Assembly: GCF_018812025.1 (NCBI RefSeq)
Contig: NC_063058.1
Span: forward strand, 15,241,797-15,305,796
DNA length: 64,000 bases
Source: Megalobrama amblycephala
Taxonomy: Eukaryota > Chordata > Actinopteri > Cypriniformes > Xenocyprididae
Reading direction: 5' to 3'
Under the pieces are notes generated by a model, which saw only the letters and a list, made by a program, of their open reading frames with translations, did no database searches and was not told the origin of the DNA. Numbering within the stretch: position 1 is the first letter of the stretch; each line of letters opens with the position of its first letter. The position numbers were made by a program, and so were the translations under genes. Of the stretch, positions 23,265 through 34,742 are shown piece by piece.

Positions 23265-25635
23265 ATAAGATATAATGATTAGACAAGCAAGCAACCAACA
23301 AAAACAAAAACTTAAAAAGCTCTTTCAAGCATGGTGCAACCACAGATTAAACTTTTACACAGACTCATCTTTGGCGTATAATTTAATGGAAGTTCTCAGC
23401 TGATTGTCAGACCTGCACACTCAGCACAGTCAGTGTCCTCAGTTTGCTGCGCCTTGCGAAATATTGCCGTGACCATAATTAAAAGCCGTCCTTTGATATT
23501 AATCACATATTATGAGAGTTGCTTTAATCAATTTGCAAACATCAAATTACTGTCTCGAGCATATGTTCCTCAAAATGGCTGTAGTCATAATTAATTCTTT
23601 TTTTTTTTAAGAGATCCAATTAAATTTCTGGAAATCGGATGGGTCATAACTCCACTTACTGTCCTGAAATACAATTATCAGATCAGTCATCGTCTATGAA
23701 ATGCCTCTCAGTGGCAGCCATAGAGCAGCCCATCCAAACAGTCAATCTGATTCATGTCTCCGGCCTGTCTCAGTTGATCCACAATTCACCTTGTATGACA
23801 CATTTATCCCAAAGTGAACATGAAACTAAACTCACAAGCCACTTTACATCTATAATGTCACATATTTTTGCAGGATGGGATATGATTTGAATTGATTGGT
23901 TAAGTAAAAGTAAAATCATGCCAGAATTGAGCCAGGTGATTGGAGGGACTAGGCCAAAAACTTGAGTGGTCTTGATGATGTCATGAAGGAAAGTTGCTTC
24001 AGATGATGATCAATTGTTTTTTTAATTTGGACTAATGTGCACTGATGAATTGTTCACATATAGACATGTGAATTAAGAAAGGGTTAGTTTTGTTTAGCAT
24101 TATTTCTTTTCTTAGTTAGCTGAATAAATTCAGAAAAATGTATGGAAGCTTACCATAACAACCTACTAAAATATTTCATAACAAAAGCAATGTCTCTGCT
24201 GAAGCTCTGTTTTCAAAGTTTCTCCAACCTTCAAACTACCAAACTACCAAGTCTAAACATCTGACATTGAAATAGACAGTATTTACAGCCTATTACATGT
24301 CAATTTTAAGATGAGGAGATAAATTACCCACTAAAAAATGTTTCACGGCTGCTGCAAACTCCCTGTAGGACTCACTATGCTAAAATTTAAACTTTGCTTC
24401 ACAGTTTCAATGAGACAAAAGTGTTTATCCCAACTGCAACTAAATTGGACCTAATCAGAATGTAGCACTCAGCATACTTAATTAAACGAACTTTGTACCA
24501 ATTTCATCAAGCCTCTCGTTTATCTTAATCCACGTTTCCTCAAAAAAACGACAATAGCTGATTAAGTTTAGAAGAAAAAGAAGAGCAAAGGAAAGGAAGT
24601 GGGGAATTTCATTCGGCAGTCTGAAATTGCAAAGCTAAGGTGATTAAAGGTGCCGTCTTTGTGATGCAAATGAGATTCCTTTTGAAGATTATCCTTCGTT
24701 TGGCAAAAGACACCTCTGCTTTGAGTGGGAGATCGTCAGAAAAGGTCCTACCGGTGTCATTGGCAATCTGGGAAAATGGATAAGTTTCACTTCATTTTCA
24801 GTCTAGAGCAAAAAAGCTAGCCGGGTTTCCACACTCTTCATGGAATCAACAACCGCAGGCTATGTTGTTTAACAGTTGATTGATTTGGCAATGTTACTTC
24901 ACTTCCTTGTCCATCAAAGTATGCAAAAGCAAACGTTTTTCATCGGCACTCAGATTTAGCGTGATGTTTCTTTTATGGTACAGGTGTAGCTGTCTATCTG
25001 ATCAGGGATTCCGCAAGGCAGTGATGACATTTCAGAGACAGCGTTACTCCGAATGACCCGGGCTATGATTTACTGACTGAGAACGTAATTAAGCTTCGCT
25101 CCATTCCCGAATCCCAGAGCTCGTCTGAGCTGCTAATTGGCATGAATTAGCTGTGAACAGAGGGAGTGTTTCTATTCACTCCCCACTCTTTTCTCTCCCT
25201 CTTTTTTTTTAACGTTCCCACTCTCGTCTAACTCACATTAAAGGACCCGGAGAGGGCCCACTCTGAATTGGCTCCACAGTCTAATGGTCTGCCAGGTTCC
25301 TGACATCGGCAGTGAATATTAGTACAGACTTTTTAATCAAAAGACTCTCGGGCTGCCGCCCATTGCTAAAAGTACATGTACCAAAACATCTGGCCTGCCA
25401 GCTGCGCTTGTATGCGCCGCTCGTAATGAAATGTCTGATTTTCTGATCCATTAGTCCAAATCTATACACATTTAGAAGCTCATGCGTCCTGCATATTGTC
25501 CGACACGCTCTTCAAACACCAACAGGGATTCGGTTTACTCTGACATTCACCATTCAGACAGGTTCAGAAACATAACTGACTTCAAATGACGTGTAGATTT
25601 CAATCAAATAAAATATAAATTTATACATAAAAATA
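23265..25635. other. Unique intron sequence with candidate conserved non-coding DNA
   Basis: No coding exon was recognised. 24640-25480 has balanced composition, no repeats, an octamer site (ATGCAAAT near 24665) and paired homeodomain-type sites in GCTAATTGGCATGAATTAGC (25134-25153). This would suit an enhancer. It is inference only. Confidence 0.3.
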
Positions 25636-26341
25636 TGGGTCAATGACATGACGGATCTTTTTTTTTTTTGTCTAAAGGCCTTAATAATAATAAAAACAAA
25701 TATATGAAATGCAAAGTATGTAAGGTAGTACAACTAGATCTCTTTTATTGAATCCAAAAGGTTTTAATTATATTTTGCTACATATAAAGGTATTTTAAAG
25801 ATTTTGAAGTGTCAAAAGGTCATTCGGTTTAACCGTCCAAAGGCCAATACAGCCATTTCATTTGTGATTAAAATATCTTAAAATGTAATAAATGCATATA
25901 TTTTTTATTCTGGCATGATTTTATAACTTATATCTTAACTATTTTGAAAAATTTATGGTTTTTACAGGCATTTCATACAGTCATTTGGTACAACCGCTAT
26001 AAAATCTGGAAAATGTTGTAATATTTTAGAAACTTGTACTAAATATAAAATGTTTGATTGCCCTTTTGCTAGCTAGCTAGATATCAGCCTGTTAGCATTG
26101 TTTGAAAATATCGTCATTCGGTCTAACCAAAAGTGTCATTTAGTAAAACCGAAATTTTGGTTAAACTGAATGACTTTTTTGGTGACAAATTTTGTCCATC
26201 TTGTAAAAAATGACAAAAGCAGTGTTAATTGATTATAAAAAACACATAATCTCATTGTTAACACTTAATAAAACTTCAAAATGTATTATATCTTCATTAT
26301 GTTTTTTTACACTTTTAAAAACCTTATTTTTCAATGACCCA
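25636..26341. mobile_element. DNA transposon with reiterated internal TCATTCGGTTTAACC motif
   Basis: The ends TGGGTCAATGAC and TTCAATGACCCA form a short inverted repeat. The interior carries five variants of GTCATTYGGTNNAACC, at about 25819, 25980, 26113, 26134 and inverted at 26159. Subterminal reiteration of this kind is typical of transposase-binding sites. The superfamily is unassigned. Confidence 0.5.
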
Positions 26342-26548
26342 AATATATAAATGATTAATTATAAAATAATAATAAATATAAAAAATGAATTATTTAAAAA
26401 ATAAATAAATTTGAAATCTGTTTATAAAATGAGATTTTTTTAATTTATATTTAATTTTTGTAAAATCCAATTACATTATATAAAAATTAAATTATCACTA
26501 ACTGGAGTGCCAGGGATATCCATTAGAGTGCACTTCTCCCCAGAACAC

Positions 26549-26900
26549 TGTCACTCCACCATAAACTACATATCCCAGAATCCTTTGCTCATTATCCCTG
26601 ATTAGTTTCAGCTGTTTCTCATTTACCCTCGTTAACTCTGTCTATATAAACCTGGTTAACTCAGTCTTTGCGAAGTCTTAAATGTGTCACTATTGCATTT
26701 GTGAGCACTCCTTTGATTATCTGTTCCCTGGTTTTGACCCTGTTGCTTGTTTTCTGAATTTACCCTGTCTGCCTGAGTTCCTGCCCTGGTATATGTTTGG
26801 ATTTTTTGCCTGTGTTTTGAAGTTCGATTGTGGATTACCCTTTCAATAAATACTGTGTTTGGATCCTCGACCTTTGTGTCTCGGAGCAGTTCATGTCTAT
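26549..26900 (+). mobile_element. LTR-like fragment with TATA box and poly(A) signal
   Basis: The stretch begins TGTCACTCCACC. It has TATATAAA at 26643-26650 and, about 200 bases later, AATAAA at 26845-26850 followed by TGTGTTTGGATCC. This promoter-then-poly(A) layout in 350 bases is that of a solo LTR of a fish retrotransposon. Neither the right terminus nor a target duplication could be fixed. Confidence 0.4.
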
Positions 26901-28477
26901 ATATATTGTGTGTATATTTTTTTTATTATATATTAATAAATATACGAATATATAAACATATTACTGAAGTATGGAAACATCAATTCAGTATCTTTTTTAG
27001 TTTAGCTGAAGTACATAAACATTATTTCACATTAACAGATTTTTCTAGAAACAGTTTGTTATTCTTTTGAGAGACTAAGGCTGTTCCACACACTACTGTC
27101 TTGAAAGAAGAAAGCAAAGAGGATCTAACCAGCACAGTGAGAGACATGCAAGTCCCAGATGCACAACAACAAGACAAGAAGTACATCAGAATCCTAGTCT
27201 GAGAAACAGACCCCTGACTGGTGCTCGGCTGGCAGCTTCATTGAACAGTACAAACTAAACATCAACAGTCAAGAGAAGAATCTGAACTTTTAGGCAGATT
27301 GCCAGAGAAGATCTAACCCTGACACATAAGAAAAAAACCAGTAGATTGAGAAAAATAACACAAATTGGATGGTGAACAATTATGGATGGATAACTCTAAG
27401 GTCTTGTTAGTCAATCCTGTCTTACTGAGAAAGAACAGGGCTGTTCTCAACCTGCCCACCTGTTAGCTGGCACAGATCCTGTCTCTGTTTTATTTGAGCT
27501 ACAAGTCCCATTTTGACTGGGAATAATGACTTAAACTTAATAAAACGTCTCCCTCAAGAGCTGACATTCCCCTATCAGACATTATTCCTCAACCATTAGC
27601 ACTTTCTGAAAACATTTTTCTTACTTGCAGAACCTTTGCAAGGTGCAGTCCATGGTCAAGAGTAATTCGGCACCCTGTCCTTTATTAAAGGGCTGCCAGA
27701 CCTCCCAGAACGTTCTCAAATGTCACCGCGTTAGAATCACTCCACTTTGACTAAATACCATCTGCCAGTATCGCTAAGTTTGGCCTGTACAACATGACTG
27801 TTTGCTAAGCTTGCTGAATACCAAACCAAGTCCTTTTAAGGCAAGCCAGTTCACTTGGTGGCCATCTTGGGTAACATCCCCATGTAGAATTTCCTTTATA
27901 TTTTCTAGCAACTTCTTATACACTTGTACAGTTTTTCAAGATTATTTCTTATTAACAAATATCAAATTAGCAATACAATCACAATGCATATTTGTTCCAT
28001 CTGCTTCTTATACTGTATCTGGTACCAAACCAAGCAAAAACTCTGCATAAAGTAAAAGTGAAAAAACTTCTGAAAGTTAATCCTCAGGGAAGTTAATACG
28101 CAGGTATCTAGGCTATAATCTGAAAACCGCAAGTGGCTAAATAAGCAGGTTAATGAATGATTATTAAACTTGTAGATGGGGAGAGGATGAGTAAATAATG
28201 AATACCTGGGAAAACGAGGGATGGTCCCTCAGACAGCATCATTAGAGAAGAGGGAGGATGTGGGAAGGCCAGATGGAGAATGCCAAGGGATGAAAAGAAG
28301 GTCAGATTTAAACTAGGTGCTTGCAGCTAATCTGCTTAAAAATGCAGTGTGGTATGTTTCAACCACATAAAATGAAAATTCTGTCATCATTTACTCACCC
28401 TCTACAACTTGAGTTTTAGAGGGTGAGTAATTTTTGTGGTGCAACTGTTTAGTGAACGCTCTGACGTTTATCAAAAC
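26901..28477. other. Intron sequence, no gene recognised
   Basis: Mostly unique. A short fragment at 28366-28435 (AAAATTCTGTCATCATTTACTCACCC and an inverted partner GAGGGTGAGTAA) is a decayed end pair of the common TTAA family. Confidence 0.35.
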
Positions 28478-30002
28478 CAGTGTTGGGGGTAACGCATTAC
28501 AAGTAACTTGAGTTATGTAATCAGATTACTTTTTTCCAAGTAACTAGTAAAGTAACGCATTACTTTTTAAATTCACAACAAAATATCTAAGTTACTTTTT
28601 CAAATAAGTAACAAGTTACTTTGTTTCATCGGGTGTGTCTCATACGTCCTGAAAAGTGAAGCTGCGGGCTCTTTGATCGCCCCCTGGTGGCTGGATGCAG
28701 TACAGGTCATAAACCCCGCCCTCTCAATGCAGTCGAATGAGACTTAAGTGAAAACTTAAAAATAAATTCTGCTTCAAATAAAACTTTCTGAAAGATGGTT
28801 TTGGTCATTTAAGGTAGTTGTTATCACGCTGATATATATTCAATTGTTCGTTTTTGTGATGATTTAGATTTTAGCTAGCAATTTGATGCTATAAAAACGG
28901 GGCGTGTCGTCATGATTCGAAGTTGATTGACAGCTTGTCTGAGGACTGTCGGAGCTTCGAGGGGAGATTGAAGATATATAACTAACTGTTAATTTTCGAT
29001 TTCTTTGTTATTTAACACCAACAAAATGAGTTGTTTAGCAGTAAACTGTACTAACCGACCAACAGGATCTGATGGATCACTGAACTTTTTTTCTGTAACA
29101 TTAAATGTGGGCGTTATAAGCTAATTAATAAATGTTATTAGTTAAGATAACACACCTAATGTTAACCATGTCGGGAAAAAGCAGGTGATCGTTATCTGGC
29201 AGTTACTTATTATTTTATGGGTATAAAATAATAATTAGCAGGACAAAACTAATGATAGCCTACTCTAATTACAGCAATCGATCTCCTGTAACGTTAGTTG
29301 AACTTGATTTAAAATGGCAGGACCGTTTCTGACGATTTAGAGTTGTTTCTAGTGGCATATTATATTGATTTTATCTACTGAATTTGCTGTTTCAAAAATA
29401 TCATTGCTCTAGAAACAGAATAGCCTATTATTTTATAGGTAGAATTTTAAATTGTGTATAATTTTTATAGTCTATTTAAAATACATGAATGATGACGCAG
29501 TCGTCTGGGCGGAAGTTTGATACCGCGGCTCCGCCTCCGGGCTCCACTGACGATTCCTTCTGCGCATGTCCAGGCTCCAAACTTTTTTTTTTTTGACGTA
29601 TTGCGTAACGTGTCAGCGCCCATTCATCAGCCCATTTTGGCTTCAGTTCAATACAATGGAAGGAAGCGGCGTTGCGGCGTCCATCTTTTTTTACAGTCTA
29701 TGGTTTTCATATTTATTGACTGACAGCTCTCCTGTCCCCACATTGAGAGAAATAAAGTGCCGAGGCGTTGTGTGCGCTGTGCAAACATGATGGTTATTGT
29801 AGTTCTAGACTAAATGTGAACATGCATTTACTCATCTCACTTGCACAAAACAGATTCAGCCCAGGTGAGAAAAAGCAATGCAAAAGTAATGTAACACATT
29901 GCTTTTCATAAAAAGTAACTAAGTAAAGCAATTAGCTACTTTTTTAGGGAGTAATGCAATATTATAATGCATTACTTTTAAAAGTAATTTTTCCCAACAC
30001 TG
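28478..30002 (+). mobile_element. 1.5-kb element with CAGTGTTGGG ends and a THAP-like remnant
   Basis: The ends are CAGTGTTGGGGGTAACGC and TTTTTCCCAACACTG, with near-identical 8-mers outside (ATCAAAAC at 28470-28477, ATCAACAC at 30003-30010). Long GTAACGCATTAC-rich subterminal zones occur on both sides. The 8-bp duplication suits hAT or P-type elements. A start codon and THAP-like N terminus lie at 29026. It abuts agbl1 exon 30088-30264 by only 86 bases. Confidence 0.75.
29026..29124 (+). pseudogene. THAP-like N-terminal remnant inside the element
   Basis: ATG opens 32 codons, MSCLAVNCTNRPTGSDGSLN and then FFSV, before a TAA. Cys-x4-Cys followed by Asn-Arg and an aromatic pair is the start pattern of THAP zinc fingers, found in P-element and Kolobok transposases. 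The AVPTP block and the His ligand are missing, either on a lost exon or deleted. Confidence 0.45.
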
Positions 30003-30087
30003 ATCAACACTACAAAGTACAGGAAAGTAAAATAGTTCATTCACTAAACTGTGTACTTGACTGATCCATTCATCTAAAATGGCTAAC

Positions 30088-30264
30088 CTTGTAGATGCCC
30101 TGATTACAGCCGTTGTAAGTGCTTTCCATGGTGTAGCTTCGGAGAACACCGATCTCCCTCCAAACGACCACCCGCGCTGTGGACGCCCGAGACTTCTCCA
30201 CTAGATAGTTGCAGCTGTTGAAGGAGAACGCAGGTGCGATTCTGTCCAGAGTTTTTGCGATGGT
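30088..30264 (-). CDS. agbl1: agbl1 (CCP4) internal exon with the catalytic Glu
   Basis: This phase-0 exon has 59 codons, with minus-strand acceptor TTGACAG and donor GTTAGC. It encodes [18 protein letters not shown], then [20 protein letters not shown] and [18 protein letters not shown]. The Glu of YTMEST is at the position of the general-base glutamate of M14 carboxypeptidases (Glu270 in carboxypeptidase A). KSRASTAR and GCNQG favour AGBL1 over AGTPBP1, for which I recall KSKESTAR and GCDQG. With the 32361-32492 exon it forms an intact catalytic core. The downstream intron is 23.5 kb and is filled with transposons and a large minisatellite. No disabling change is seen. Confidence 0.95.
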
Positions 30265-31139
30265 CTGTCAATACAAACAATGTATACGGTTTGAAAAAGA
30301 ATCATGCATTTCATTGTATTTGCATTTTTATTCCACTGTTTTTAGTTCTAGTTTGTGTATATTTAGTTTAAGAGACTTCTTTGCATAGATGGCAGACATC
30401 AGACAGACAGCAGCTAGCGACGCAATATTTTTCACATTTCAGATTCCACAAATTTACATATGCCTTTAAACAGTCCTTTAACTCAATTCGTCACAGCCTT
30501 ATGTTGAGGAGAAGCTTCCTTGAGCACTAAACTTCACACGCTGGCTCACAAATAAAAAAGTTTCATGAAGGATGGAAACAACCATGCCAATCAGAAAACA
30601 ATAAGTCAGACAAAAAAAAAAAAAAAAAATCTCACAATAAAAATGATAAAATACATAATGCATTTTTGGTCCTGTAAGACCAAAAATTATTTACAAGGAA
30701 GCTGTAAAACAGACATATCTAAATATTTCACAATATTACTGCTCTACTATATATATATGATCAAATAAACTCATGAGCATTAGAGACTTCTTTCAAAAGC
30801 ATTACAAATATTACTGACCCCAAACTTTTGAATATATTTGATAATTTCAGGAGAATTTAATAAGAAATGATCAAGATCATATTAAAAATATCAAATTTTT
30901 AATTGGAGACTGGTATCTTGGCAAATCTGAGCACAGTTTGAGACATTATTTAGACTTGGGTCTGTTTCTTAGGTCTGCTGAGCGATGTGACGCAATCACA
31001 GCCAATCGGATTGGCGCATATTACGTTTAATATCCACCTATGTGGATTGGGATTTGGGGCCAATGAGATTTTACTGTGGGCAGAGACAAGCTCAATGACA
31101 TGCGACACCATAAAAAAGGGGACAAAAACAAAAATTCAT
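30265..31139. other. agbl1 intron sequence (2.1-kb intron), no structure recognised
   Basis: It holds a poly(A) run at 30610-30630 and AT-rich sequence only. Confidence 0.4.
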
Positions 31140-31146
31140 ATTAATA

Positions 31147-31241
<95 letters not shown>

Positions 31242-31258
31242 AAAAAAAAAATAAAAAT

Positions 31259-31325
<67 letters not shown>
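31140..31325. repeat. Long (AT)n microsatellite with an A-rich interruption
   Basis: Two pure TA runs (about 31145-31242 and 31261-31324) are separated by AAAAAAAAAATAAAAATAAA. Open frames of Tyr-Ile repeats on both strands are artefacts. Confidence 0.97.
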
Positions 31326-31327
<2 letters not shown>

Positions 31328-31328
<1 letters not shown>

Positions 31329-32257
31329 AGTCCAAAAGTTTGGAACCACTAAGATTTTTAATGTTTTTAAAAGAAATTTCATCTGCTCACCAAGGCTACA
31401 TTTATTTAATTAAAAATACAGTAAAAAACAGTAATATTGTGAAATATTATTACAATTTAAAATAACTGTTTTCTATTTGAATATATTTCACAAAGTAATT
31501 TATTCCTGTGATGCAAAGCTGAATTTTCAGCATCATTACTCCAGTCTTCAGTGTCACATGATCCTTCAGAAATCATTCTAATATGCTGATCTGCTGCTCA
31601 AGAAACATTTAATGTGTACAATTGTACAAAATATTTGTGTACAATATTTTTTTTCAGGATTATTTGATGAATAGAAAGTTCAAAAGAACAGTGTTTATCT
31701 GAAATCTAATCTTTTGTAACATTATAAATGTCTTTACTGCCACTTTTGATTGATTTAATGCATCCTTGCTGAATAAAAGTATTCATTTCTTTCATTTCTT
31801 TTCAAAAAAATAAAAATAAAAATTCTTACTGACCCCAAACTTTTGAACGGTAGTGTATAATGCTACAGAAGCTTTGTATTTCAGATAAATGCTGTTCTTT
31901 TGAACTTTCTATTCATCAAGGAATCCTGAAAAAAAAAAAAGTACACAACTGTTTTCAACATTGAAAATAATCATAAATGTTTCTTGAGCAGCAGATCAGC
32001 ATATTAGAATGATTTCTGAAGGATCATGTGACACTGAAGACTGGAGTAACGATGCTGAAAATTCAGCTTTGCATCACAGGAATAAATTACTTTGTCAAAT
32101 ATATTTAAATAGTACACAGTTATTTTAAATTGTAATAATATTTCACAATATTACTGTTTTTTACTGTATTTTTAATTAAATAAACGTAGCCTTGGTGAGC
32201 AGACGAAACTTCTTTTAAAAACATTAAAAATCTTAGTGGTTCCAAATTTTTGGACTG
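31328..32257. mobile_element. Large foldback MITE (Tc1/mariner-like) inside an agbl1 intron
   Basis: The ends CAGTCCAAAAGTTTGGAACC and GGTTCCAAATTTTTGGACTG lie between TA dinucleotides (31326-31327, 32258-32259). Arms of about 350 bases are inverted copies, including GATCCTTCAGAAATCATTCT. The centre near 31830-31860 holds ACCCCAAACTTTTGAACGGT, a related end. It sits directly against the AT microsatellite. Confidence 0.85.
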
Positions 32258-32360
32258 TACTGTACATACTGTACTGTATATATATATATATGTATTTTTT
32301 TTATATATATATTAAAGAGATCTCATGTATGAATTTCTTTGTTACAGGCACTCAGCGTAC

Positions 32361-32492
32361 CCTGTATCCCGGGTCTTCTTTCAGGGAGACCGTGTTAATG
32401 GGAGATCCAGACTGCCACAGGGTTTCCTTCATACTGCAGCCGTACAGAAACACATTCTTCTTCCTGGAGTGACCGTGGTAATCACAAAACAC
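32361..32492 (-). CDS. agbl1: agbl1 (CCP4) internal exon with the third zinc-ligand His
   Basis: This phase-0 exon has 44 codons. Its acceptor is TCCCACAG and its donor GTACGC, both on the minus strand. It begins [20 protein letters not shown], the signature of the CCP branch of family M14. By homology the first His of HGHS is the third zinc ligand. The following MKETLWQSG is close to AGBL1 and less like AGTPBP1. The exon ends EDPGYR, after which the next exon continues T-I-A-K, equivalent to the R-T-L-P-K of mammalian relatives. There are no stops or frameshifts. The intron to the upstream exon is 2.1 kb. Paralogue choice rests on remembered family features, but membership of the CCP family is clear. 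Confidence 0.95.
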
Positions 32493-33540
32493 CTGTGGGA
32501 TGTGATAACACAGCAGTTTTTCAAACGACATAGAGTGAAATGGCAAGATTGTGTTGTATTTGTGCGTCTGTGTGTGTGAATAACAGGCAAAGACAAGGAG
32601 GTCAAACGTCAGGTGGAAACAAAGCGTCTTTTTTAGCTTTCCTGACACGACAGCGACACAGCATTAACTTTAGGCAGAGCGAAACATAATTAATCTTGTG
32701 ACACGACACACATGCATAAGATGTGGGGAATAAAACGCTAGACAATGCATTGAGTTTTGACTCTAATTCAAATTTTGTCTCTTGACAGTGTGGCTGCTAA
32801 TTGGAGACAGTGCATAGCGATGCATGTCAACTTTTTGTAAAGGCTCAACTAGAGGACTCCATCCTCATTCATTAACTGTACAAGTCACATTTTTTCCGTT
32901 TTAGAGAAATGACGACGTTCCTTTGACCAGGTACGCTGCAAAATTATTACTGTGATCAATTATGAACTGTGGCATAATTGATATGTAAATCTGGCTAATT
33001 GTGTCAAAGTATTCGCTAATGTTCTTCGCAACAGGTCAGTACCACTCAATTACAGGCCAACCAATGGTAATTTCTGAATCATTTTAATTCACATAATTGT
33101 ATAATTTATTTTAAGCTAGAAGTTCCATCAGTTCCAGACCTTATTTTTTTGGCAAGCATCAGTTTGGTTTGTACTAGAATGTTTGTTGACCATAGCGTGT
33201 TCTCTCAAAAGTGTTGGTGAACCTACTTCTATTGCTTTTGTTTTTTCCCCCCTGACTTGCATAGATGGGTCAATGGGTCCATTACTCCATTTCTTGAGAA
33301 ACCTCTTTTGACAAAGGACAGAGGGTGGAAAGGGACGGAGGTAAAGATAGATGTTATTCTTCAGTGCCTTAAAAGCATCAGAAGAAGCTCAAAGGCACCG
33401 GACAAGACTCTATGAATAGACCTGACTAAAAATAAAAAAAGCTCTTAATTTTTTTTGGAGACACGAGCTAGAGGTCATCTGAAACTCTGTGACTCTTTCT
33501 GCAAGATAAATAGTTATGGCTGTAGGTGGCAGCGGTAGTA
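32493..33540. other. agbl1 intron sequence, nothing recognised
   Basis: No element ends or additional exon were found between the 32361-32492 exon and the repeats at 33541. Confidence 0.4.
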
Positions 33541-34085
33541 AGACATTCAAAAACTGTCTTTATGAGTGTATTATTGAATAATTTGATTCACTCAAAATGC
33601 AAATTCGTTCAGAAACAAACCAAATGAATCTTTATGAGTGAGTCATTGAATCGTTTAATCATGTGATTCATTTGAAACATTCATTCTGTAACGAAAAAAG
33701 TGACTGTTTTTATAAGTGAGTCACTGAATCATTCACACAACGGATTTGTTCAAAATGCTGATTTATTCAGGAACAAAACAAGTTACTCAATGTGTCCCAA
33801 TTTGCATACTATATACCTGAAATTATGTAATGGATTGTTAAAATTAAATATATATAGGACAGATAGTATGCTATATAGGACAGATAGTATGCTAATTGGG
33901 AAAAAGGGACTGTCTTTATAAGCCGTTTAATCATTTATTTCAACTATTGTCTTCATGAGTGTGTCACTGAATCCTTTACTCAAGTGATTCATTCAAAAAC
34001 ATTCATTCATCCAGGAACGAAACAAGTGACTGTCTGTATGAGTGAGTCACTGAATCCTTTACGCAACTAATTTGATTAAAAAACA
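33541..34085. repeat. Diverged tandem repeat of GTGAGTCACTGAATC units with a small MITE
   Basis: Units of roughly 75-85 bases, each with TGAGTCACTGAATC followed by GTTCAGGAACRAAACAAGTGACTG, recur near 33640, 33715, 33958 and 34042. The array is split at about 33790-33902 by a piece with ends CCCAATTTGCATACTATA and TAGTATGCTAATTGGG. Within that piece, ATAGGACAGATAGTATGCT is duplicated. Confidence 0.7.
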
Positions 34086-34612
34086 CTAATTCATTTATGC
34101 AATTCGAGAAATCTAGAAATATACCTCTGTCCATTGTCTTGACATTGAATTAAATAATTGGACAGCCCTAGTTTCAATTCATCAGCAAGCTGAGGCAAAT
34201 GAATCATTTAGTAACTAAATCGAAAACAAAATCTTTGTGAGGAACAGTGCTAATACATCTACTATTAATCTTAATAAGTCGCACATTTAAGTCAGTCTTT
34301 CTGACATGATTTCATCCCTTGTAATATGGTTCTTTTAATCAATTTCATCAAATTAGTCATTGCAAATAGCAGTTGTTTTCTGATCTGATCAACACTGAAG
34401 TGCTAAGATCCACACAGGCCTCATTCGTCATTCTGTATGGTCTAATATCCAAATCGGTTGTACCCAACACGCATTTATGGATTTGGTCGCCCATGACCTG
34501 CATTTAGAAGCAGAAAGCTCAGAGATCATGGAGCAATTTCCAGCGAGCCCCTCATGGAACTTTAGGATTCAATAGGTCAGTTACAGTGCAGCGAGATTTA
34601 ATGGAAACTTAC

Positions 34613-34742
34613 CAGTGGAGTCCTGCCTATGCTGTTGAGGTAATAGAGGAAGCCTTTGGTGTGGTAAATTGTGGGGCTTAAATTAGGGTCCGGTTTCAGC
34701 CACTGTCTGTTGAGATCCTCAGCAGTGAGAGAACAGCGATTA
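34613..34742 (-). CDS. agbl1: agbl1 (CCP4) internal exon with the substrate-binding Asn-Arg
   Basis: This is the first visible exon of a cytosolic carboxypeptidase 4 gene, which shortens polyglutamate side chains on tubulin and other proteins. On the minus strand the acceptor is TTTATTTCAG and the donor is GTAAGT. One leading base completes a codon from an unseen upstream exon, then 43 codons follow. The peptide contains [14 protein letters not shown]; the Asn-Arg of DLNRQW corresponds to the residues that bind the substrate carboxylate in M14 peptidases. The end, [13 protein letters not shown], resembles AGBL1 more than the paralogue AGTPBP1, whose equivalent I recall as LLQYLAAVKRLPL. The next exon follows in phase 0. 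The HPGE zinc-binding motif should be on an earlier exon that I could not find up to 64000. Confidence 0.93.

Noticed and set aside
30987..31382. Open frames of Ile-Tyr repeats on both strands
   Set aside because: They are translations of the (AT)n microsatellite and have no protein character.
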